Positions 33,621 through 43,200 of a stretch of DNA of 64,000 nt are shown here, one piece after another. The position numbers and the translations under genes were made by a program. The notes beneath the pieces were generated by a model. It was not told where the DNA came from. It searched no databases and saw only the letters and a program-made list of their open reading frames with translations. How positions within the stretch are numbered: position 1 is the first letter of the stretch; each line of letters starts with the position of its first letter. Source of the stretch: Bradyrhizobium sp. OK095 (GTDB lineage: Bacteria > Pseudomonadota > Alphaproteobacteria > Rhizobiales > Xanthobacteraceae); NCBI RefSeq assembly GCF_900109945.1, contig NZ_FOBX01000002.1, positions 682,001 to 746,000 of the forward strand, in the 5' to 3' direction.

Positions 33621-34907
33621 TCACAACAATCGGAGCAGGAATTCTACGGAGTACAGCGCAAGGCCAGCGAGGCCGCCGATCAGCGAACCGTTGAAGCGGA
33701 TGTATTGCAGGTCGCGCCCGATGTTGATTTCGATCAGCGAAATCAACTGCGCCATGTCCCATGCCTTGACCTGATCGGAGATGAAGGTCGAGACGCCGCT
33801 CTTCTGGTCGGCGACGAAGCTGCGCAGTACCGCCACCAAGCCCTGGTTGATCTCGCCGCGTAGCTCGGCATCGCCGGCAAGCGCTTCGCCCGCTGCGACG
33901 CACATGCCAGCGAGATGATGCTGGAGCACCTGCGTCTCCCCGCTCGCACTGCGCTCGATGAAGGAGCGCGTGTTGGCCCAGACGGTGCGGGCGAGATCGG
34001 CAAGCTCGGGCCGCGCCAGGAGATCGCGCTTCAATCCGTCGATACGGTCGATATAGGCCTGGTCCGTGCCGAGCCGGTCGACGAAGCTCAGCACCATGCG
34101 GTCGAACTCGGCACGGAACGGATGCTTGGGATCGCTACGCACCTCATTGAAGAAGGCGGTAGCGGACGACACGATCTTGTTCACCAGAAACTTGTCGGCG
34201 CGATAGAGCCTGAGCAGGGTCGGCAACTCTGCGCGCACCTTCTCGCGGATTATCGCCATCGTCTCCGTCTGGTTCAGCGTCTCGTGCATCACGCGCAGGA
34301 GATCATCGAACAGGATCTGATGCCGCCCCTCCGCCACGAAACCGCGCAGCGTGCCGGCGGCAAGCGGCGCGAGATCGATCGCCTGGAGCTGCGAGGACAT
34401 GCGGCGGACGATGAAGGTCATCAGGCCGGAGGTCTCGGTTGCGGACACAGCCTCCGGCAGCAGGCGCAATGCGAAGCGTGCGAGGTCGTCGCTGCGCTTG
34501 CGATCGCGCAGCCAGTCGGCAACGAACGAGCCGAAATCGATCTCCGTCAGCTTTGCCTCGACCGGGCCGGCCTCGAGGAAATGCACCTGGATGAATTCGC
34601 CGAGCTTGTCGGCGATGCGGGCCTGATTGCTCTGGATAATCGCGGTGTGCGGGATCGGCAGGCCGAGCGGCCGCTTGAACAGCGCGACCACGGCGTACCA
34701 GTCGGCGAGCCCGCCGATGGTCGCGGCTTCCGCGAAAGCCGCGATGAAGCCGAACACGGGATGCACGGGCAGCAGCCATTTCGCAACGACGAACAGCGCC
34801 AGCGTCGAGGCCAGCACCAGCGTCGCCATCGCCTTGACGCGGCGCAGCTCAGCCGCGCGTTCGGCGTCGCCAGGGGTGTCGAAGGAGAAGGTGGCGGGTG
34901 TAGTCAT
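33621..34907 (-). CDS. DUF445-family membrane protein
   Basis: A 428-residue DUF445 (YjiN-like) protein. Two hydrophobic segments near the N-terminus (ATLVLASTLALFVVAKWLLP and FGFIAAFAEAATIGGLADWYAVVALF) anchor it in the inner membrane, followed by a long, mostly helical cytoplasmic or periplasmic domain, ending in a last hydrophobic stretch (LIGGLAGLALYSVEFLLRLL). GGLADWYAVVALFKRPLGLPIPHTAI is the family signature. The function of the family is unknown. It is monocistronic here, between two repeats or long gaps. Confidence 0.85.
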   Translation of the reverse strand: MTTPATFSFDTPGDAERAAELRRVKAMATLVLASTLALFVVAKWLLPVHPVFGFIAAFAEAATIGGLADWYAVVALFKRPLGLPIPHTAIIQSNQARIADKLGEFIQVHFLEAGPVEAKLTEIDFGSFVADWLRDRKRSDDLARFALRLLPEAVSATETSGLMTFIVRRMSSQLQAIDLAPLAAGTLRGFVAEGRHQILFDDLLRVMHETLNQTETMAIIREKVRAELPTLLRLYRADKFLVNKIVSSATAFFNEVRSDPKHPFRAEFDRMVLSFVDRLGTDQAYIDRIDGLKRDLLARPELADLARTVWANTRSFIERSASGETQVLQHHLAGMCVAAGEALAGDAELRGEINQGLVAVLRSFVADQKSGVSTFISDQVKAWDMAQLISLIEINIGRDLQYIRFNGSLIGGLAGLALYSVEFLLRLL

Positions 34908-34936
34908 TGTAGATACTTAGCGCGTCGATCTTGGCG

Positions 34937-35050
34937 TGTCCCGGACGCGGTGCAGCGCGCAGCGGTGCTCCGCAGGGCCGGGACCCAGCATGGACCCCGG
35001 ATCAGCAGTGCACCACACCGCAAGCGCGGCGCGCTGCACTGCATCCGGGG
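34937..35050. repeat. Intergenic palindromic repeat, family B
   Basis: Between the phasin terminator and DUF445. Left arm GTCCCGGACGCGGTGCAGCG and GCTCCGCAGGGCCGGGACCC; right arm CCCCGGATCAGCAGTGCACC and GCGCTGCACTGCATCCGGGG. The ends pair over GTGCAGCGCG and CGCGCTGCAC, the same core as the copy at 9218. Confidence 0.8.
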
Positions 35051-35061
35051 AAAGCAAGAAG

Positions 35062-35090
35062 AAAAAACAAAAGGCCCGCCGAAGCGGGCC
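35062..35090 (-). terminator. Rho-independent terminator of the phasin gene
   Basis: On the minus strand GGCCCGC, loop TTCG, GCGGGCC (35090-35073) is followed by TTTTGTTTTTT (35072-35062). A 7-bp GC stem with a UUCG tetraloop and a long U tract makes this the clearest intrinsic terminator in the window. It lies 32 bases after the phasin stop codon. Confidence 0.9.
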
Positions 35091-35122
35091 TCAAATTCAG
35101 TTTGTCGTCTCAGGGCGCCAGA

Positions 35123-35578
35123 TCAGGCGGTCTTGTTGTAGGCCTTGGCAAAGTTGTCCTGAGCGGACTTCGCACCGTTGGCGGCGAGCTTGCCGACATA
35201 GTCAGCGGTCGCCTTGGCGCGCGAGACGAAGGCTTCGCCGTGGGCGCGGAGCAGGCCCGACTGGATCTCGACGGCTTCGCTGAACGACTTGGCTGACGCG
35301 AGCTTGTCGATACCGGCGAAGAACGCCTGGGCGTCGTCATAGATCGCCTGCTGGATGTTGCGGCTGATCTTGCCGGCTTCGGTGACGGACTCGGTCACCG
35401 CGTTCTCGACGGCGGCGGTCACGCGCTCGGAGCCAGCGAACACCTCGGCAGCACGGTCCTTGGCGGTGTTGGCGGACTTCTTCACGAACTCGCGGGCAGC
35501 TTCGGGAACTTCCAGGTTCTGGATGTTCTTGAAAGCGTCCTTGAAGCCTTCGAAAGCGGTGTTGGTTTCGGTGGTCAT
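35123..35578 (-). CDS. phaP: Phasin (PHA granule-associated protein)
   Basis: A 151-residue phasin of the Phasin_2 family. It is almost entirely amphipathic helix with no cysteine and a composition rich in Ala, Glu and Lys (FKDAFKNIQNLEVPEAAREF, AEVFAGSERVTAAVENAVTE, DDAQAFFAGIDKLASAKSFS). Phasins coat polyhydroxyalkanoate granules and limit their size. ATG at 35578 follows GGAGAG. It has its own promoter with a tandem operator-like repeat and a strong terminator, as expected for an abundantly made granule protein. The PHA synthase-like genes lie 800 bases upstream on the same strand. Confidence 0.9.
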   Translation of the reverse strand: MTTETNTAFEGFKDAFKNIQNLEVPEAAREFVKKSANTAKDRAAEVFAGSERVTAAVENAVTESVTEAGKISRNIQQAIYDDAQAFFAGIDKLASAKSFSEAVEIQSGLLRAHGEAFVSRAKATADYVGKLAANGAKSAQDNFAKAYNKTA

Positions 35579-35661
35579 GGGGTTCTCTCCATCCTCATTG
35601 TTTTGAGCTATGGGCTCACCCCGTCCGCATTGGCCCGGGGCACGGCTTATATGGCATAGTT

Positions 35662-35699
35662 AATGGTGCATCGCAACATCAATGGTGCAGTGCGATATC
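35662..35699 (-). promoter_or_regulatory. Tandem 19-bp direct repeat upstream of phasin gene
   Basis: Plus-strand AATGGTGCATCGCAACATC (35662-35680) is followed at once by AATGGTGCAGTGCGATATC (35681-35699). They match at 14 of 19 positions. On the minus strand each reads GC-A/G-x-TGCACCATT, 80-120 bases before the phasin ATG, overlapping the likely -35 region. Phasin genes are usually repressed by PhaR, which binds TGC-rich sites, so this is a candidate PhaR operator. Confidence 0.6.
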
Positions 35700-35781
35700 A
35701 CGAATCCGTGAACAGCCTTAATGAGAGGCAATATGGCGCCTCCCTGGCCAGCCGAGCTCCCCGAGGGGCGGGGCGTCGCCC

Positions 35782-36375
35782 CTAGTGCTGGACGGCGTCT
35801 GGCAGCCCGTAGGCCTCCATCTGGGCCTGGACCTGCGCGATGTTGTGGCCGAGCACGACGATGTCGTGGGTCTTGCCCTCGACGTCCCGGACATGGTCGC
35901 GCAGCAGCGCCTCGGCCTTGAAACCGAGGCCCTCGAACAGCGCGATCGCGGCCTGCTGGTCGACCGTCATCTGGACCGAAAGCTTTTCCAGACCGGCGCC
36001 GAGCGCGAGAGCAAAAGTCTCCTGCGATAGTGCCCGCCCTACCCCCTTCCCGCGCACGTCGAGCGAGACCACCATGCGGATCTCACCGACATGGGGCGAC
36101 CAGGAATGCGGGTCGCGCACCAGCGTGCCGCAGCCGACGACTTTAGCGTCCTTCATGGCAAGAAGGCTCGTGATCGCGCCGCGTTCGATCTCCTTGACCC
36201 AGGCCGACAGCACTTTTGGCTCGCTGATGTTACGCGGCAGGAAAAGGAGATCGTGAGGCGGCAGGCCCTTGCCGAAGGCGAGCACCGCGGCCTCGTCCGC
36301 GGGCGACATCATTCGGATCTCGATATCGCCGGCATCGGTCTTGATGTGACGCGGATAGGAACGCTGCTCGTTCAT
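35782..36375 (-). CDS. GNAT-family N-acetyltransferase
   Basis: A 197-residue acetyltransferase. The acetyl-CoA-binding motif is EIRMVVSLDVRGKGVGRALSQETF, followed by KLSVQMTVDQQAAIALFEGLGFKAEALLRDHVRD, the usual core. ATG at 36375 overlaps the stop of the PHA synthase gene by 4 bases (ATGA), implying translational coupling; a longer frame into that gene is rejected. Its acceptor is unknown. The coupling suggests it acts with the PHA synthase, perhaps on a granule protein. Confidence 0.88.
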   Translation of the reverse strand: MNEQRSYPRHIKTDAGDIEIRMMSPADEAAVLAFGKGLPPHDLLFLPRNISEPKVLSAWVKEIERGAITSLLAMKDAKVVGCGTLVRDPHSWSPHVGEIRMVVSLDVRGKGVGRALSQETFALALGAGLEKLSVQMTVDQQAAIALFEGLGFKAEALLRDHVRDVEGKTHDIVVLGHNIAQVQAQMEAYGLPDAVQH

Positions 36376-37454
36376 GTCGATCTTGTCCCCAACCAGGAGT
36401 CCAGTTTCGGCCACAGCCGCTTCACCGCATTGGCGCCGGCGACCAGCGAGACGTGACCGCCTTTCAGCATCACCTCTTCCTTGTCCTCCGAGCCGATCTT
36501 GGCGATCAGGTGCTTTGCGGCATCATACGGCACGATGTGATCGTGCTCGGCAACGGCGTGCAGGAATGGCACCTTGATGTCCTCGAGCTTCGCCGCGCGG
36601 CCGCCGACCGACATGGTGTCGTTGAACAGCTTGTTGTCCCACATCAGGTCTTTTGTGATGGTGCGGAAATATTCGCCCGCGAGCGGCAGCGTGTCGGTCG
36701 CCCAGCGGTCGAACATCCGGTACGACTTGACGAACTCGTCATTCCAGATGTTCTCCCACAGCTGGATCTGGCTCGCCGTGCGCGAGGCCGGGCGCAGCAT
36801 CTCGAACGACGACAGGATCATCTCCGGCGGAACGTTGCCGACGCTGTCGACGAGACGGTCGACGTCGAAATAGCGGCGGTCGGAGAGATTGGAGAACAGC
36901 TTCATCTCGCGAAAATCGATCGGCGTGGTGAAGCAGATCAGATTCTTCATCGGCCCATCCTTGTGGATCGCGCCGTAGAGCAGCGACAGCACGCCGCCGA
37001 AGCAATAGCCGATGACGGAGACGTCCTGCTCGCCGGAATCGGCTTGCACGCGGCGGACGCAGTCCGGGATGAAGTCGAGGACATAGTCCTCCATCCGCAG
37101 GCTCTTCTCCTCCGGCCGCGGGGCGCTCCAATCAAGCATGTAGACGTCGTAGCCGCGCTTCAGCAGAAATTCGATGAAGCTCTGGCCGGGCACGAGATCG
37201 AGGATGTAGCCGCGGTTGGTGGTCGCCATCACGATCAAGACCGGCACGCGGTAGATCTCGTCCGACATCGGCCGGTAGTGGTAGAGGTTCATCGTGCCGC
37301 GCGAATGCAGCACGTCCTTCGGCGTCGATCCGAGCGTCGGACCGGAGGTGGAGAAATACTCGACGCCCTTGATGCTGCGCTGGATGGCGCGCTGCACCTC
37401 GGACTGGATGCGCTCCGGGATAGATGCGAAATCAAGTCCCGTCGGCGCATTCAT
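36372..37454 (-). CDS. phaC: Class III-type polyhydroxyalkanoate synthase catalytic subunit
   Basis: A 360-residue PHA synthase of the short class III/IV type; class I enzymes, the usual ones in rhizobia, are near 600. The lipase-like box is GYCFGG with nucleophile Cys151, the aspartate is Asp305 in AEHDHIVP and the histidine His334 in GGHVSL, the spacing known for two-subunit synthases. VYMLDWSAPRPEE and ENIWNDEFV are family features. It overlaps the small upstream gene by 4 bases and the GNAT gene by 4 bases, both ATGA. It would polymerise 3-hydroxyacyl-CoA on granules, if the small partner is functional. Confidence 0.87.
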   Translation of the reverse strand: MNAPTGLDFASIPERIQSEVQRAIQRSIKGVEYFSTSGPTLGSTPKDVLHSRGTMNLYHYRPMSDEIYRVPVLIVMATTNRGYILDLVPGQSFIEFLLKRGYDVYMLDWSAPRPEEKSLRMEDYVLDFIPDCVRRVQADSGEQDVSVIGYCFGGVLSLLYGAIHKDGPMKNLICFTTPIDFREMKLFSNLSDRRYFDVDRLVDSVGNVPPEMILSSFEMLRPASRTASQIQLWENIWNDEFVKSYRMFDRWATDTLPLAGEYFRTITKDLMWDNKLFNDTMSVGGRAAKLEDIKVPFLHAVAEHDHIVPYDAAKHLIAKIGSEDKEEVMLKGGHVSLVAGANAVKRLWPKLDSWLGTRST

Positions 37455-37834
37455 TTTTGATCTCCGTTTTCGGAGGGCGGACGCTTCGTTCGCGGCGGCT
37501 TCGGCGCCCCGTCGAAACCTTGCGAGATGCCGGAACTTGCCGCCATCTGGCTCAGCATCGACTTCATCTCGCCGATCTGGGACTCGATGGATTGAAGCCG
37601 TTCCGCGAGGGCCGTCACCTGTTCCCGGCTCGGCAGGTTCATCGTGACGAGGTATTTCTCCATGAGTTCGCCGAGTTGCTTCTGAGCACCTGCAGCAACT
37701 CCTCCCGCACGGTTCACGACTTGCGAAAACTCGGGCGACGACATCGCCTGGTTGGCGAAGGAGTTGAACCCCTTCTCCATGTCCCCAACCATCTTCTGCC
37801 ACATGGCGACGGGGTCGTTGATCTCATTGGTCAT
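37451..37834 (-). CDS. Small PhaE/PhaR-like PHA synthase subunit
   Basis: A 127-residue protein, DPVAMWQKMVGDMEKGFNSF at the N-terminus and MNLPSREQVTALAERLQSIE, then SQIGEMKSML, in a predicted coiled coil at about 76-105. The LPSREQV...LAERL...E pattern is that of the C-terminal part of class III PhaE, but PhaE is near 360 residues and class IV PhaR near 200, so this is a miniature form. The tail (PKPPRTKRPPSENGDQK) is basic and disordered. ATG at 37834 follows AGGAGG; it is coupled to phaC through ATGA. Confidence 0.72.
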   Translation of the reverse strand: MTNEINDPVAMWQKMVGDMEKGFNSFANQAMSSPEFSQVVNRAGGVAAGAQKQLGELMEKYLVTMNLPSREQVTALAERLQSIESQIGEMKSMLSQMAASSGISQGFDGAPKPPRTKRPPSENGDQK

Positions 37835-37901
37835 CGGCGTCCTCCTGATATCGAGAGCTGCGATGCCCTTCTTTTTTCGCCATACCACACCGTTGCGCGA
37901 T

Positions 37902-37915
37902 GCCGGTCAACCGGC
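37902..37915. promoter_or_regulatory. 14-bp palindrome in divergent promoter
   Basis: GCCGGT (37902-37907), CA, ACCGGC (37910-37915) lies in the 165-base gap between the divergent PHA-synthase unit and a plus-strand hydrolase. It could be an operator serving either side. No cognate regulator is adjacent. Confidence 0.35.
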
Positions 37916-37999
37916 AGGTCGTTCGGTGCGGCGCACACGGCTTCTTTGCGGCGTGAAACCGTGCGATACAGGCTTAACCAGCAGCGAGGAAACGCATCC

Positions 38000-38914
38000 G
38001 TGACCGCTCATCAGCCGCCCCAGACCGTTCGCGCCAACGGCATCGACATCTGCTACGAGATTTTCGGCAACGACAATGCCGAGCCGTTGTTGCTGATCAT
38101 GGGGCTCGGGGCCCAGATGATCCATTGGGACGATGCGTTCTGCGAGCAGCTCGCCGTGCACGGCTTTCGCGTGATCCGCTTCGACAATCGCGACATCGGC
38201 AAGTCGAGCCATCTCACCGGCGGCAAGCGCCTGACGCCGCTCGAACTGCTGAAGCTGCGCTTCCTTAGGATTCCCGTGGCCGCGACCTACAAGCTGATCG
38301 ACATGGCGAAAGACACGGTCGCCCTGATGGATGCGCTCGGCATCAAGTCGGCGCATCTGGTCGGCGCTTCCATGGGCGGTATGATCGCGCAGGAGGCGAC
38401 GCTGTCGTTCCCCGAGCGCGTACGCTCGCTCACCTCGATCATGTCGACGACGGGCAATCCGCGCGTGCCGCCGCCGACCCGCGAGGCCGCCGCGATGCTG
38501 ATGGCGCCGCCGCCGCAGAGCAAGGAGGAGTTCATCGTCCGCTTCGGCCAGACCTGGAAGGTGCTGCGCGGCGGGTCGTTTCCGGAAGAGGAAGCGCTCG
38601 ATCTCGATCGTGCCGAGCGCGTGTTCGCGCGCGGGCTCAATCCGGCCGGTGTTGGCCGGCAGCTCCGCGCCGTGCTCGCCTCCGGCAGCCGCAAGGAGCG
38701 GCTGCATGCCGTGACAACGCCGACGCTGGTGATCCATGGCACGGTCGATCCGCTGGTCCGTCCCGAGGGCGGCAAGGACACGGCCGAGTCTATTCCGGGC
38801 GCAAAGCTGTTGATGATCGACGGCATGGGCCACGCGCTGCCGATGCGCTTCTGGCCGGAGATCATCCGCGCCATCGACAAGCATGCGCACGGCGCAGCGG
38901 CGCAGGCGGCGTAG
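38000..38914 (+). CDS. Alpha/beta hydrolase
   Basis: A 304-residue alpha/beta hydrolase with oxyanion-hole region LLLIMGLGAQM, nucleophile in VGASMGGMIAQE, acid in IHGTVDPLVRPEGG and histidine in DGMGHALPMRFW. The start is the GTG at 38000, with GAGGA 9 bases upstream; an open frame from 37424 is antisense to the PHA genes and is not used. It is divergent from the PHA-synthase unit. Family members are esterases or haloperoxidase-like enzymes. The substrate is unknown. Confidence 0.87.
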   Translation: MTAHQPPQTVRANGIDICYEIFGNDNAEPLLLIMGLGAQMIHWDDAFCEQLAVHGFRVIRFDNRDIGKSSHLTGGKRLTPLELLKLRFLRIPVAATYKLIDMAKDTVALMDALGIKSAHLVGASMGGMIAQEATLSFPERVRSLTSIMSTTGNPRVPPPTREAAAMLMAPPPQSKEEFIVRFGQTWKVLRGGSFPEEEALDLDRAERVFARGLNPAGVGRQLRAVLASGSRKERLHAVTTPTLVIHGTVDPLVRPEGGKDTAESIPGAKLLMIDGMGHALPMRFWPEIIRAIDKHAHGAAAQAA

Positions 38915-39041
38915 ATCGACGACCCGGTGTCTTGGCAGTGACCATGTGAGCTACCGGTTACTCTCTTAACGGAGGCCGGCGCGAGAGCTATACAGGCTTT
39001 TCCCAATCGCAAGACAGAGGCTGCGGCCTCTCGGAGTTCAC

Positions 39042-39506
39042 ATGCATCTCATCATCCGGTCCGTCGCAATGATCGCCGTTTCAGTTTTTATGCTGTCCCT
39101 CGGGACCGGTGCCGCGATGGCCGGCAGCGCTCGAGAAGAAGCCAACCGCACCGCCGTACTTGCCTTCTACGAGAAGGGCCTCAATCAGAAGGACGTTGAC
39201 GCAGCCCTCGCCTATGTCGGCGACCGCTACGTCCAGCACAATCCCAACGCCGCCGACGGCCCGGACGGCTTCCGGAAGTTCATCGGCTTCCTGCGCGAGA
39301 AATTCCCGAACTCGCATAGCGAGATCAAGCGCAGCTTCGTGGACGGCGACTACGTCATCCTCCACGTTCACGCGGTTCGCGAGCCCGGCACCAGGGGCAA
39401 TGCGATCGTCGACATCTTCAAGCTGGAGAACGGCAAGATCGTCGAGCATTGGGACGTCGTGCAGCCGATCCCGGAAAATCCGGCGAACAACAACACGATG
39501 TTCTAG
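39042..39506 (+). CDS. Exported SnoaL-like (NTF2 fold) protein
   Basis: A 154-residue protein with a signal peptide (residues 1-27, cleavage near AAMAGSARE) and a SnoaL-like NTF2 fold: VLAFYEKGLNQKDVDAALAY, YVQHNPNAADGPDGFRKFIG and KIVEHWDVVQPIPEN. Related proteins are predicted ester cyclases or small ligand-binding proteins, often of unknown role. GGAG precedes the ATG at 39042. The 3' end overlaps the convergent spermidine-synthase-like gene by 4 bases. Confidence 0.82.
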   Translation: MHLIIRSVAMIAVSVFMLSLGTGAAMAGSAREEANRTAVLAFYEKGLNQKDVDAALAYVGDRYVQHNPNAADGPDGFRKFIGFLREKFPNSHSEIKRSFVDGDYVILHVHAVREPGTRGNAIVDIFKLENGKIVEHWDVVQPIPENPANNNTMF

Positions 39507-40177
39507 CTCTTCTTCGCCATCCAGATCACATGGCGCGCGCCGCCGCCTCGTCCGGTGGCGCGGATGTTGACTTCGTTGACGTCGAAGCCGGCACGCCCGA
39601 GGCGCTTGGTGAAGGCGGGGCTTGGTCCCGACGACCAGACGGCGAGCACGCCGCCCGGCCGCAGCGCCGTCTTCGCCGCCGTCAACCCGCTCGCACTGTA
39701 AAGTGCGTCATTGCCCTTCCGGGTCAGCCCTTCCGGTCCATTGTCAACGTCGAGGAGAATGGCATCGAAGGCAGTGCGCTTCGCGCGGATGATTTCGCCA
39801 ACGTCGGTTTCCCGGATTTTCACCCTGACATCATCGAGGCTATCGCCAAAAACTTCCGCCATAGGGCCTCGTGCCCATACAACCACCGCCGGCACGAGCT
39901 CGGAGACCACGATCTTCGCCTTGCTCCCGAGCACGGTGAGCGCCGCCCGTAGGGTAAAGCCCATGCCGAGGCCACCGATGAGGACGACGGGCTTTGCAAC
40001 CTTCTCGATCTGCTTCGCCGCCAGCGTCGCGAGCGCGGCCTCGGAACCCGAGAGACGATTGTTCATCAGCTCGTTGGTGCCGAGCTTGATGGAGAACTCC
40101 TTGCCCCGTCGCATCAGGCGGAGCTCTTCGTCGGAGCCGGGGATTTTGGCGGTGTCGATTTTTTCCCAGGGAATCAT
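39503..40177 (-). CDS. Spermidine synthase-like methyltransferase-fold protein
   Basis: A 224-residue protein with a Rossmann-type nucleotide-binding loop, VVLIGGLGMGFTLRAALTVL, an acidic strand SELVPAVVVWA and DAILLDVDNGPEGLTR, in the place of the polyamine synthase active-site aspartates. It lacks the N-terminal beta-barrel of true spermidine synthases. It is probably a SAM or decarboxy-SAM binding enzyme, substrate unknown. It is the gene after the CYP102-like gene (30 bases downstream), so they may share a transcript. Confidence 0.8.
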   Translation of the reverse strand: MIPWEKIDTAKIPGSDEELRLMRRGKEFSIKLGTNELMNNRLSGSEAALATLAAKQIEKVAKPVVLIGGLGMGFTLRAALTVLGSKAKIVVSELVPAVVVWARGPMAEVFGDSLDDVRVKIRETDVGEIIRAKRTAFDAILLDVDNGPEGLTRKGNDALYSASGLTAAKTALRPGGVLAVWSSGPSPAFTKRLGRAGFDVNEVNIRATGRGGGARHVIWMAKKS

Positions 40178-40207
40178 GGGAGTGCTTTAGCACGATCGGA
40201 CGAACAA

Positions 40208-43200
40208 TCACCCACCCGCCCAGACGTCCAGCACATAGCGGTTCTGCGCGCCCATCTCCTCGATCCAGCGCGCAGACGTGGCGGCGTCGCTGCCGCTCTT
40301 CTCGCGGTGGATCGCGATGAGCGCTGCCTTCACATCGGGCTCCATCTTGCTGCCGTCGCCGCAGACATAGATGATCGCGCCTTGCTCGATCAGCGGCCAG
40401 ACCTTGTCCTTCTGTGCGGCCAGGACATGCTGCACATAAGTCTTCGGCCCGTCTGCGCGCGAGAACGCAGTGAAAAGCTCGGTGATGCCGCTTGCCGCCA
40501 GTGTCTTCAATTCATCTGCGTAGAGAAAATCCTGGTCGGGATGGCGGCAGCCGAAGAACAACATGGCCGGGCCGAGGCTGGCGCCCTTCGCCTTGCGCGC
40601 GGCGCGCTCCTGGAGGAAGCCACGGAAGGGTGCAAGCCCCGTGCCCGGTCCGATCATGATAACAGGCACGGACGGATCATCCGGAAGCCGGAAGCCGGCC
40701 TTGGTCTCGCGGACGGTGGCGTAGATCGCATCGCCTGCACGGCGATTGGCGAGATAGTTCGAGCAGATCCCCTTATAAGTACCGCGCCCGGAGGCGGCGG
40801 GACCTTCGACCACGCCGACCGTAATGCTGCAACGCGCTGGATCGACCGACGGCGAGGACGAGATCGAGTAATAGCGCGGCGCCAGCAGCGAGAGCATTTC
40901 CAGATAGACGTGAAACGGCAATTCGCAGGCCGGATGCTCGAGCAGCAGGTCGAACACCGATTTGCGCCTCGCCAGAATCCCGGAGCGGTAACGCTCGAGC
41001 GGCTCCGCCTCCTCGCCGACAAAGGCCAGCAGCTTTGGCTTGGTGACCGGGCAACGCGTGTGCTCAGCCATGATCTGGATCTGCTTCCGTGTCGCCACCT
41101 GCTGCAACTCGACGAACTCGCTGAGCAGGCGGCCGACCGACACGGAATCGCCGACCGGCAATTGCGCCCGGCGGCCTTCCGCGACCTGAAGCCTGATCTG
41201 GTCGGCCGGCAGGAAGCCGAAGCGGCGGGCAACCGAATCCACCAGCGTCGGATCATTGCGCGGGACGACGCTTAAGTGATCGCCGACGCGGTAGCTGACG
41301 TTGGACGGCAGCTGCACCTCGATGTGGCGCGTCGAGCGCTCGGACGGATTGGAGCCGGTCTTGTTCTGAAGCTCGTCATTGACCTGCACCTTCATCGCGA
41401 CAGCACCGCCTTGGGCGACGATGGTGTTGACGGCGGTTACTGCCACCGGCTCGATCGCGTAGAGCGGATCGTCCTCCGCCGTGCGGGTAAAGTTCCAGTC
41501 GATGCCGAATTCCTTGGTCGCGACCTGAGCGGCGGCCGGGAACCATTTTTGGAACTGGCCGTCGAGATCGCTGCGCGCATCGCCCTCGCCGCGCGGATAG
41601 ATTGCGCGTGCACCGTGCGCCGTCAATTTCTCGTCGATGAAGCGTGGCACCGATTGATAGGTCGCCGCCCAGTCGCTGTTGCCGCAGCCGAACACGGCGT
41701 AGCGCACATTGGCGAAGGCATCCTTCGGCAGATCGTCGCCGAGCCATTTGAAGAACTGCGTCGCATTATCCGGCGGCGCGCCGTTATAGGAGGCGCAGAT
41801 GATCAGCACGCCGCCCTCCTGCGGCAGCTTGCCGACGTAGTCGTCGAGCGGGCCGAGATGCACGGCAAAGCCGTTGATCTCCGCGAGATCGGCCATGCGC
41901 GTCGCAAGCTCCTCGGCCGTGCCGAGATTGGAGCCGTACAGCACCAGCATCGGCGTGTTATGGCCGGGCCGCGTGGTCGGTTGGCGCGGCGCTTTCGGTC
42001 CCGAAGCCGCCGTCGTGATGGGCCCGCCATAGGCACCGCGCTCGCGATCGGCGCGCGGGCGCACCTTGATCTTGAAGCCTTCCGGCTTCATCGTCAGGGT
42101 TTCCTTCAAATGCATCTGATAGCGCTGATGGTCGATCAGCTTGAAGCGCTGGAGGACCATGCCGAGCGCGAGCGCGGCCTCGTGCATGGCGAAGCCGCGG
42201 CCGATGCAGGCGCGCTGGCCGTTGCCGAACGGCTTCCAGGCATTGACCGGCCGTTTTGCCTCAGCCTCGCGGCTGAAATTCTCGGGATCGAAAGCATCCG
42301 GGTTCGGCCCCCAGACGCTGGGATCGCGATGCAGCGCCGTCACCAGAATGGTGGTGAACGTGCCCTTGCGGAGCTTGTATTTTCCGCCGCCGATGGTCTC
42401 GTCGTTCAGCGGCGAGATGCCATAGGCCGGCGCGGGCGGCCACAGCCGCAGCGACTCCTTCAAAATCTGCGTGATGTAGGTGAGCTGCGTCACCTGTTGA
42501 TAGGTCGGACGCGCCTCGACATTGGGACCGAGGACGCGATCGACCTCGTCATAGGCCTTCTTGAGAATGTCTGGATGCTTGAGCAGCGCATAGATCGTGC
42601 ACGACAACAGGCCGCTGGTGGTCTCGTGGCCGGCGATCAGGAACGTGTTGATCTGGTAGCGGATGTTGACGTCGTCGAGCTGCTCGCCGGTCGAGCGGTC
42701 GACGCCGGTCATCATTGCGGCCAGCATGTCCTTCTTGTCGTCGATTCCCTCCGCGTTCTTGCGGCGCTCGGCAATGATCTCGTCGACCATCTTGTTCATG
42801 AAGGCGACGTCTTCGCCCATGGTCTTGCGCCGCTTCTGCATCCATAGCTGCTCGAACGGCAGGCCGCGCGTCATCATGATGGTTTCGAGCGAGCGCACCA
42901 GCGACTCGACGAAAGGATGGTAGTCGCGCCGGTAGAACGAGTTGAAACGGTATTCGAAGCCGCACAGGCCGATCGTATCAAGCGTCAGCGCAGTCATGTC
43001 GTGGACGACGTCGATCTCGTCGTCGGCGTTGAGCCGCTCCCATTTGCTGACGAGCTGCTCGGCGATATCGACCATGCTCGGGTGATAGGACTGCATGGCG
43101 CGATTGCCGAACGGCTGGATCAGGATGTTGTGCGCCTTGCTCCAGTTCGGCTCGCGGGTGTCGGCCGTGAACAGGCCGTCACCGCCGACCGCGCGCACGC

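Noticed and set aside
37424..37999. N-terminal extension of the plus-strand alpha/beta hydrolase
   Set aside because: It would be antisense to the phaE-like gene; the GTG at 38000 has a good ribosome-binding site and matches the start of the fold.
41276..42847. 523-codon plus-strand open frame
   Set aside because: Antisense to the CYP102-type gene, with the same shadow composition.
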